From IMG/VR virus record IMGVR_UViG_3300032326_000102, positions 1-26,489 of that record: a DNA stretch of 26,489 nucleotides; one strand, written 5' to 3'. Position numbers and translations under genes: made by a program. The notes under the pieces are model-generated. The model ran no database searches, was not told the DNA's origin, and worked only from the letters and a program-made list of their open reading frames with translations. Below, one piece after another: positions 8,299-13,148 of the stretch (positions within the stretch are counted from its first letter, which is position 1; every line of letters starts with the position of its first letter). The stretch is from a virus.

Positions 8299-8330
8299 AA
8301 TTCAATCCTCTTTTGTTTGAACATGTATGT

Positions 8331-8359
8331 ATTATAGCAAAGAGTAACGAAAGTGTCAA
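8331..8359 (-). promoter_or_regulatory. Consensus sigma70 promoter for the small membrane-protein operon
   Basis: Minus strand: -35 TTGACA (8359-8354), 17-base spacer, -10 TATAAT (8336-8331), both perfect consensus. The spacer contains ACTTTCGTTAC (8354-8344), an 11-mer also present in the promoter at 11105-11134. Expression by host RNA polymerase early in infection is the natural reading. Confidence 0.88.
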
Positions 8360-8383
8360 GTCTTTTGGCAAAATTAAATTTGA

Positions 8384-8881
8384 TTAAGATTCAAGTTGTG
8401 GTCCTAAGACATGCGTTTCTAATACTTCAGTTTGCATACGCAGTGATTCTCTTTGTTTTAATAATTTTAACGCCTTCTTACGCTGATGTTTTTGTGCTTT
8501 TTGTATTTTATTGTGTGCTATTGCTTTATGATTAATAATCCAACCTTTTAATGAAATATCAAATATAAATGCTAGATAATCTATTTTGCGAATACGATCG
8601 CATAATTGCAAACTAAAATGTTGACATGCTAAGTTAATGCACTCTTTCTGATGAATTACTTTGCGTATTGTCTCATTTTCAATTTTAAATGCTTCTGCTT
8701 TAGTATCATACGCACCTAGGATTATCTTGTTAAATTTAACACCGTTTAACATTAAATGTTTTACAAGTTCACTGGAACTTTGGTAATGAATGTCATCTTC
8801 TGGCAGACACTTACATGATCTTGATCCAATATAAAACGCATCTTTAGCAGTCATCATGTAAACATAATAATATTTGCTCAT
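8384..8881 (-). CDS. GIY-YIG nuclease, 165 aa
   Basis: The N-terminal domain carries the family signature: YVY (6-8) as the GIY element, FYIGSRSC (16-23) with YIG and the conserved Arg21, then D30..Y33 and SSS, a Glu-rich helix (AEAFKIENETIRK, 62-74; Glu70 likely catalytic) and CINLA with Asn83. These enzymes cut DNA with a single metal site. The rest (90-165) is very basic (KKALKLLKQRESLRMQ) and probably binds DNA. It overlaps the AT-hook-like gene by four bases (ATGA) and seems AT-richer than the virion genes. It could be a free-standing homing endonuclease, or work with the polymerase upstream in replication or host-DNA breakdown; sequence alone cannot separate these. Confidence 0.85.
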   Translation of the reverse strand: MSKYYYVYMMTAKDAFYIGSRSCKCLPEDDIHYQSSSELVKHLMLNGVKFNKIILGAYDTKAEAFKIENETIRKVIHQKECINLACQHFSLQLCDRIRKIDYLAFIFDISLKGWIINHKAIAHNKIQKAQKHQRKKALKLLKQRESLRMQTEVLETHVLGPQLES

Positions 8882-9030
8882 AACGCTTTAGATTCTTTCA
8901 AACGCAGTACTAGTTCATGTGCTTCACGTTTAACACGTTCTCTCCAACGCTTTTGGCGTTCAGCATTAGTCATTGCTTTACTATAAACTGTAGGGCGCCC
9001 CATTTTCTTTTTTGGTTTCTTGATTTCCAT
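8878..9030 (-). CDS. Small basic AT-hook-like DNA-binding protein, 50 aa
   Basis: A longer reading from 9099 would run inside the polymerase gene. The ATG at 9030 lies one base after the polymerase stop and has AGAGGAAA just upstream, so it is chosen. The protein begins MEIKKPKKKMGRP: a Lys-rich stretch with a GRP AT-hook core at 11-13. It continues with AMTNAERQKRWRERVKRE (19-36), a basic helix of a kind recurring in small phage proteins. It is tightly coupled to both neighbours. Likely role: binding DNA or nucleic acid alongside the polymerase and nuclease (inference). Confidence 0.7.
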   Translation of the reverse strand: MEIKKPKKKMGRPTVYSKAMTNAERQKRWRERVKREAHELVLRLKESKAL

Positions 9031-9031
9031 T

Positions 9032-10447
9032 TTATTTTCCTCTTGATAAATGCCAAGCCATTTCTTCTCTATGACGGCGGGCTCTTTCTGCTGTTTCATC
9101 TACTACTGGAACGGCTTCTGTCCAGGCATTGTGTGCAGTATGCACAAGTTGAATACCATCACCATAATCCATGCTTAATATACTATTAATGTTTGGCAAG
9201 TTAATTGCACGGCGTGTGCAAAAACCATCATGTACCCATAACAGTATTTCAGCATCTTTAACGTATTCCATTACATGTTTAATCATTCTTGCTTCAGCTT
9301 GCTGATATAAAAATGCTAGTAAACGTTTACGACTTAACTTGCCATTGTTTGATACTACTGGGTCAATTCTATAATTTGGTTCAATTTCTAGTACTGCATC
9401 ACAAATTTGTTTGCCAATTGCATCTTGCTCTGCAATAAACTCTACAACCCAAGGATGATTGCAAAATGCTTCTCTTGATCCTTTGTCGTAAATTACGCCA
9501 GCCAGTCCTTTGGTCTGTAACACATCATTTTCATAATAAGCATTGCTTTTACGAGCACCAAACCCAATTGCTGTTAGTGCTTGCTTAATGATGTTTAGTT
9601 TATGTTCATCAGATCCTGCTGTATCTACAAGTGTTTCTACTAATCTATTACGAACTGTGTGCTTGTCATTGATTAATTCCCTTGTGCAAATGGTGCCACT
9701 TGGTGTATCATATTTGCCTAAATCTTGAATCATTCTCAACATGTAAATTTGCCAAGCATAAACGGAACTGCGTAAGTCATAACTGTGATGTGTGCCTAAT
9801 GCCGCATGACGCACAACTGCTGGACAGTTTTGCAAATTGATACCACCATAATAAACACGTCCACTATCAGCTGGCTTGCGTAGTTGTGGTAATTTGGCCC
9901 ATTTATCATCAATTCTAAACTTTTCTGCCACTGCCATAATATTCATTGCACTCTTCTGAATATTCTTAACACGGCATTGCAATATAAATGCACCAATACT
10001 GTCAAGATCAATAGGAGTCCAATCATAAGCATCAGCTATTGCTTCTACTTGTGATTGAATTGCTTCAATCCACATTTCTTCCCAATCCATTTCAAATAGT
10101 ACCTTTACTTTTGTTAATGAGCCTAGTTTGCCTAAGGCTTTGTTTTTTGATCCTTTAACTCTGATTTCAATTAGTGGAAATTGCTTGTGCAAAATAGGCC
10201 ACCAATATTGCTCTTTGCCTCTTGATCCAAAACGACCACACGCTACATTAAGTTTTTCTGTGCTTACTGGATACAAATCTAACTTAACATCCATTGGATC
10301 ACGCAACTTGTAATTTGCGGCTATTTCTTTTATTACTGCACGACGATAACGATCTGCTATCAAATGCGGATCACTGCGTAAATTTGGAAAGCTCAACTTA
10401 ATGAATTGAGCTACCAAATCTACATTACAAATTTGATCTAAGTCCAC
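9032..10447 (-). CDS. Divergent family-A-like polymerase (DNA polymerase / single-subunit RNA polymerase palm), 471 aa
   Basis: The start is GTG with AAGGAG seven bases upstream. Three palm/finger motifs occur in family-A order. Motif A: HSYDLRSSVYAWQ with Asp224, preceded by INLQNCP (203-209), like NLQNIP of DNA polymerase I. Motif B: IKQALTAIGFG (287-297) with Lys288 and Phe296-Gly297, like K(x)6-8(F/Y)G. Then YQQAEARMIKHVM (381-393) and motif C: LLWVHDGF (402-409) with His406-Asp407. Motif spacing (about 64 and 119 residues) fits DNA polymerase I better than T7 RNA polymerase, yet HDGF is nearer RNA-polymerase HDSF than HDE. No 3'-5' exonuclease motif is visible and 471 aa is short for either family. 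It may be replicative, or transcribe the virion genes. Its stop is one base from the next gene. Confidence 0.65.
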   Translation of the reverse strand: MDLDQICNVDLVAQFIKLSFPNLRSDPHLIADRYRRAVIKEIAANYKLRDPMDVKLDLYPVSTEKLNVACGRFGSRGKEQYWWPILHKQFPLIEIRVKGSKNKALGKLGSLTKVKVLFEMDWEEMWIEAIQSQVEAIADAYDWTPIDLDSIGAFILQCRVKNIQKSAMNIMAVAEKFRIDDKWAKLPQLRKPADSGRVYYGGINLQNCPAVVRHAALGTHHSYDLRSSVYAWQIYMLRMIQDLGKYDTPSGTICTRELINDKHTVRNRLVETLVDTAGSDEHKLNIIKQALTAIGFGARKSNAYYENDVLQTKGLAGVIYDKGSREAFCNHPWVVEFIAEQDAIGKQICDAVLEIEPNYRIDPVVSNNGKLSRKRLLAFLYQQAEARMIKHVMEYVKDAEILLWVHDGFCTRRAINLPNINSILSMDYGDGIQLVHTAHNAWTEAVPVVDETAERARRHREEMAWHLSRGK

Positions 10448-10486
10448 GAAGGGGCTCCTTATTAACTTCTTACTTCAACTACTCTA

Positions 10487-10510
10487 AGCAATGCCATAGG
10501 TGGCATTGCT
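10487..10510 (-). other. Perfect hairpin in the polymerase leader
   Basis: A 10-bp perfect inverted repeat, AGCAATGCCA / TGGCATTGCT, around a 4-base loop, lies 40 bases before the GTG start of the polymerase gene. No U-run follows, so it is not a standard terminator. It could be an attenuator, an RNase III site or an mRNA-stabilising 5' end. The Shine-Dalgarno itself sits in a small AAGG/CCTT hairpin near 10451-10462. Confidence 0.7.
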
Positions 10511-10522
10511 ATTACTTCAACA

Positions 10523-10551
10523 ATTATACTATTAGCCTCACGACTGAACAA
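10523..10551 (-). promoter_or_regulatory. Possible promoter for the polymerase cassette
   Basis: Minus strand -10 TATAAT (10528-10523), with only a weak -35 (TTGTTC, 17 bases upstream). One copy of the 12-mer TCAGTCGTGAGG (10547-10536) overlaps the spacer, suggesting activator or repressor control. Transcription from here would place the 10487-10510 hairpin at the start of the mRNA. Confidence 0.45.
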
Positions 10552-10580
10552 TATTGCTGACCGCCAAACCTCACGACTGA
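10536..10580 (-). repeat. Two direct copies of a 12-mer, 33 bases apart
   Basis: Minus-strand TCAGTCGTGAGG occurs exactly at 10547-10536 and 10580-10569. The 33-base offset is about three helical turns, placing both on one DNA face. A CAATATTG palindrome lies between them (10549-10556). One copy abuts the stop of the 158-aa gene. This looks like a paired protein-binding site; an iteron-like origin function is also possible. Confidence 0.6.
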
Positions 10581-11057
10581 TTACTCAAACAAATCCTCAA
10601 TCATTTGGTTCAACTTAGCTACTTGAGCCTGTAGTTCTATCTTAGTAGGCTTAACTTTCTTTGCTGGTTGTGGTGCGTTGTGTGTAATAAATGGACGATT
10701 TGTAATTTCAGCAACGATGTCCTTGATAGCCATAGCACCACGAAACGCTGGTTTGTTGTAACCAGTTTTGTTGTAAGGTTTTGTAATAGCTTCACCTTTG
10801 TCAATGCGTGTTGCAACAGTTACAGTATCTTCGTAAATGTGCGTGTGCTTGCGAAAGAACTCTGGATGGCTTTGATTTAGTTCACCATACAGCTGGCACC
10901 AAGCGGACCATACTTCAGGTTTAACTGCGTGAATGCAATGCGCCCAAAAGTCTTTGTCATTGTGTACGTCACCATTTAAGTGTGCCCAATGAGGACGCAT
11001 ACTGTTGACCCAGTTTTCAACTTTGGTAAAGTTGTTAATAAATTGTAGTTCGTTCAT
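10581..11057 (-). CDS. Unknown early-region protein, 158 aa
   Basis: Not recognised. The N-terminal two thirds is rich in Trp and His (WVNSMRPHWAHLNGD, DFWAHCIHAVKPEVWSAW) and looks globular. The C-terminus (133-158) has a basic KKVKPTK segment followed by a short coiled coil (ELQAQVAKLNQMIEDLF). The ATG at 11057 has AAAGGA upstream and a strong sigma70 promoter at 11134-11105, so it should be expressed early by host RNA polymerase. It is separated from the polymerase gene by 133 bases containing the direct repeats, a possible second promoter and a hairpin. A role in host takeover or replication is likely from position only. Confidence 0.75.
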   Translation of the reverse strand: MNELQFINNFTKVENWVNSMRPHWAHLNGDVHNDKDFWAHCIHAVKPEVWSAWCQLYGELNQSHPEFFRKHTHIYEDTVTVATRIDKGEAITKPYNKTGYNKPAFRGAMAIKDIVAEITNRPFITHNAPQPAKKVKPTKIELQAQVAKLNQMIEDLFE

Positions 11058-11104
11058 TTGTTATCCTTTGTTTGTTGTGTAACACTTGATCTTTGTGTTA
11101 CTAT

Positions 11105-11134
11105 ATTATATATGCAAGACGTAACGAAAGTCAA
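11105..11134 (-). promoter_or_regulatory. Sigma70 promoter for the 158-aa gene
   Basis: Minus strand: -35 TTGACT (11134-11129), 18-base spacer, -10 TATAAT (11110-11105), transcription start expected near 11098, 41 bases before the gene. It shares the 11-mer ACTTTCGTTAC (11131-11121) with the promoter at 8331-8359. Confidence 0.85.
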
Positions 11135-11147
11135 CTCAAATAGGTGA

Positions 11148-11162
11148 AAAATTGCAAATTTT
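11148..11162. promoter_or_regulatory. Inverted repeat between divergent promoters, candidate operator
   Basis: AAAATT and AATTTT flank GCA, exactly between the -35 boxes of the leftward (11129-11134) and rightward (11176-11181) promoters. The position suits a repressor or activator site acting on both, but short A/T inverted repeats also arise by chance. Confidence 0.35.
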
Positions 11163-11175
11163 GAACAAACGCAAT

Positions 11176-11205
11176 TTGACACTTGCCAAATAAAATGCTT
11201 AAATA
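11176..11205 (+). promoter_or_regulatory. Rightward sigma70-like promoter
   Basis: Plus strand: -35 TTGACA (11176-11181), 18-base spacer, -10 TAAATA (11200-11205). The TTGACACTT start matches the promoter at 8331-8359. It is the only promoter-like site upstream of the single plus-strand gene. Confidence 0.6.
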
Positions 11206-11211
11206 CACTTA

Positions 11212-11471
11212 TGCGCTACCTGCAATGGGCTAGTGCTAGGGTTGCACTCATATCATGTTCTTAAAGCCATTAGAATGTACTCCGTAAGTAAATTAGGTTC
11301 GTTATCCTCTTTCCTAGTTTACACTGCAACCTGGTAATTTGTGCCTGGACAGTCTGATCAACTGTTTACCGTGAGTTTTAGTAAGGCATTTCTCACAAAA
11401 GGGCCATTTTATTTTTTGCGTTTTTGACCCCATAACCAGTACTTTAGTATGATTGTCAGATACATAAGAGT
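11212..11471 (+). ncRNA. About 260-base structured leader or small RNA, candidate
   Basis: No gene fits here although genes elsewhere are almost abutting. Complementary segments are visible: TGCAA/TTGCA (11220-11245) enclosing two CTAG boxes, GGTTGCA (11240-11246) with TGCAACC (11325-11331), and ACAGT/ACTGT near 11349-11365. The first two pairings compete for GTTGCA, so the region may switch fold. It could be the leader of the 68-aa gene, a stand-alone RNA or an origin. It matches no RNA family I know. Confidence 0.35.
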
Positions 11472-11678
11472 ATGAGCACATTCTACAAAGAACAAGTGGC
11501 CAAGGCCCACATAATGATCACCATGTATCTAAATGACGCACTGGCCCACCCTGAGTGCAAAGGTGCTTACCAAGCGATCCAAGTTATGAAGAACTGTGTG
11601 GAGGATGCGTACAGTCAAATACTAGGAGGTGAAGGCTTTTTAGTAGACCTTGACTTTGAAGAAGATGATGACAATTAA
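11472..11678 (+). CDS. Small acidic protein, 68 aa, the only plus-strand gene
   Basis: Not recognised. Mostly helical (KEQVAKAHIMITMYLNDALAHPECKGAYQAIQ in short), ending in a strongly acidic FLVDLDFEEDDDN. The ATG at 11472 has only AAGAG one base upstream; ATG 11514 (residue 15) has AAGG eight bases upstream and could be the true start, giving 54 aa. It faces against all other genes, follows its own promoter and long leader, and ends in the bidirectional terminator. A small acidic early protein could bind or mimic nucleic-acid partners of a host protein, but this is speculation. Confidence 0.65.
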   Translation: MSTFYKEQVAKAHIMITMYLNDALAHPECKGAYQAIQVMKNCVEDAYSQILGGEGFLVDLDFEEDDDN

Positions 11679-11720
11679 ACCGTTCTAAAAAACCATGCAT
11701 AGCGGTACCGCTAGACGTGA

Positions 11721-11747
11721 AAAAAGCACCCTAAAAAGGTGCTTTTT
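11721..11747. terminator. Bidirectional Rho-independent terminator
   Basis: Perfect 10-bp stem AAAAAGCACC / GGTGCTTTTT around a 7-base loop, with a U-run on either strand. It separates the convergent 68-aa gene (plus) and the 256/99-aa genes (minus). A small palindrome (GCGGTACCGC) lies just left at 11702-11711. The remaining gap to 11794 shows nothing else. Confidence 0.93.
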
Positions 11748-11794
11748 CTATTTTTGCCTGTTTTACGCCTGATCAGTACCTACCCCCTTAGGCG

Positions 11795-12094
11795 TCAATA
11801 ATCAGATGTAAGTTCTTCAATAAATCTACCACCACTTAATCTTATAACTGTAAATTCAGCGGTATTGAACCTTTCATTCAAACGTTCAGCCAAGTTGAAT
11901 GCATGACCTGGCTCAGGAAAACTTACTTTGTTGTACTTGCTGTTAGGATATCGTTTGGTCATATCACGGCGGCGAATCTTGATAGGTTTACCTTTGTAGT
12001 ACACTGAGTAAACTGCATCTGCTTCGCACACTTCAAACATCATTCCTGATGGTTCTAGTTCATCCAATAGCACTTTTGGCTTTGGTCTCGCCAT
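11795..12094 (-). CDS. Small basic protein of unknown function, 99 aa
   Basis: Not recognised. Starts MARPKPK, with a basic KGKPIKIRRRDMTKRYP segment at about 34-50 and a probable α/β C-terminal part (FNLAERLNERFNTAEFTVIRL). The ATG at 12094 has a strong AGGAGG nine bases upstream and the gene overlaps the end of the double-HTH gene by 35 bases, so the two are likely coupled and may act together. Nucleic-acid binding is possible from charge. Last gene before the bidirectional terminator. Confidence 0.7.
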   Translation of the reverse strand: MARPKPKVLLDELEPSGMMFEVCEADAVYSVYYKGKPIKIRRRDMTKRYPNSKYNKVSFPEPGHAFNLAERLNERFNTAEFTVIRLSGGRFIEELTSDY

Positions 12095-12830
12095 TATTCT
12101 TTCCTCCTCTTGATTGCCCTACACGCCCAGCCCATTTACTTACAGTAGCTCTTGTTGTGTTGTGTTTTACTGCTATTTCCATAAATGTCATTTCACCAAT
12201 AATAATATCTTGGATCAATGCTTCTCGCACACTGTCATCCAACTTGCTTACTGTTGTTAACGCAGGTAAATTGTTTTCCCACTTTTGCTTAACGTATGAA
12301 ATTGCTTGTGGTTCAACATTAAACTCATGTGCTAAACTTACAACACTGTCACCACGTTCAAAACGTTGATACAACAACTCATGGTCTAATCTTTTATTGC
12401 GTGGTCTTCCATCAACGTCCGCAGGATTGGCGTACACTGCTTCACCAGGAAACGCCCACCAAATCCACTGTGCGCCTGACTGCTTGAATGCACGAACCCA
12501 TGTCAATATTTCATCAGGCTCAGCTTCAATGGCCATGCCAATAAAAGATACCAAGCGACTGTTGCTGTTACCACGTTGTATACCTTTAGGCAAGTCAAAG
12601 AAACGAAACAGTGTTTTGCGGTTACCAGTGTCAGGTAATCTTGCTCCGTCACGTTCCCACAGTCCAGCTACAGCAATTGATTGAGGATGCAGTGAGCCTG
12701 CAGATATGCCAAGCTCTTTGCCTTTGCCTATATCTAAAGCACGAAGGAGCCAGGCTCTTGGGGAACCTGCTCCTGTGTTAAGACCAACTTCAACGTTAGT
12801 CTTAGTGTTGATCCAAATGTTTTCTTTCAT
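12060..12830 (-). CDS. Double helix-turn-helix DNA-binding protein with unknown N-terminal domain, 256 aa
   Basis: Residues 1-135 form a Trp/Gly-rich domain I do not recognise (SPRAWLLRALDIGKGKELG, WIWWAFPGEAVYANP). A GRPRNKR AT-hook-like linker (141-147) leads to two helix-turn-helix units: 148-183 (VVSLAHEFNVEPQAISYVKQKW) and 199-235 (TFMEIAVKHNTTRATVSKW). The tail is basic. Tandem HTH suggests sequence-specific DNA binding, as a regulator or a small-terminase-like packaging factor; its place far from TerL favours a regulator. There is no Shine-Dalgarno before the ATG at 12830; TATAGT and TATAAT lie immediately upstream, so a short-leader or leaderless mRNA is possible. The 99-aa gene overlaps its end. 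Confidence 0.65.
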   Translation of the reverse strand: MKENIWINTKTNVEVGLNTGAGSPRAWLLRALDIGKGKELGISAGSLHPQSIAVAGLWERDGARLPDTGNRKTLFRFFDLPKGIQRGNSNSRLVSFIGMAIEAEPDEILTWVRAFKQSGAQWIWWAFPGEAVYANPADVDGRPRNKRLDHELLYQRFERGDSVVSLAHEFNVEPQAISYVKQKWENNLPALTTVSKLDDSVREALIQDIIIGEMTFMEIAVKHNTTRATVSKWAGRVGQSRGGKNNGETKAKSAIG

Positions 12831-12868
12831 ACCATTATATATTACTATAACGGACAGTGTGTTGGATC

Positions 12869-13147
12869 TTATTTTAAGTGTGTTATAACGTACCCTAACA
12901 TTGCCAGCAAAGCAACAACTACGCTACCACCTGATGCAATGATAGTTTTAAACTTTTCATCTTTGGCAGCTTGTAGCATAACTTTGACTTCACCAAAACC
13001 TTTACGCATTTCTTCTTTTAAGTCTTGCACATCAATGTTTACTTCTTGCACTTTAGACTCTATGCGAGTCATACGATCATCAAGTTGTTTGTATCGCAAT
13101 TCGCATAGGTCTACATGTATCTCTAATGAGTCGCGTTCCGTTGACAT
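12869..13147 (-). CDS. Coiled-coil plus C-terminal TM protein, holin/XhlA-like, 92 aa
   Basis: An upstream ATG at 13159 lies inside the fibre gene; ATG 13147 is one base after that gene's stop and has GGAG seven bases upstream. Residues 15-65 are a heptad-type coiled coil (LDDRMTRIESKVQEVNIDV, DLKEEMRKGFGEVK); residues 70-89 form one membrane helix (IIASGGSVVVALLAMLGYVI) near the C-terminus. This matches the layout of XhlA-type and some holin-associated proteins, which sit in the inner membrane and help lysis. Its place right after the receptor-binding fibre genes is common for lysis genes. No endolysin is next to it, so the assignment is by architecture. Confidence 0.6.
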   Translation of the reverse strand: MSTERDSLEIHVDLCELRYKQLDDRMTRIESKVQEVNIDVQDLKEEMRKGFGEVKVMLQAAKDEKFKTIIASGGSVVVALLAMLGYVITHLK

Positions 13148-13148
13148 T

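Noticed and set aside
8174-8371. 65-codon minus-strand frame overlapping the small membrane-protein gene
   Set aside because: It has no Shine-Dalgarno, runs through the consensus promoter and lies in another frame of the 59-aa gene, which has much better signals.
11290-11315. TTCG-containing segment resembling a tRNA T-arm
   Set aside because: The stem does not pair well and no acceptor or anticodon arm can be placed around it.
12831-12868. Promoter for the double-HTH gene
   Set aside because: TATAGT and TATAAT boxes are present, but no -35 box and the nearer one would start transcription past the ATG; left as a remark in the gene entry.
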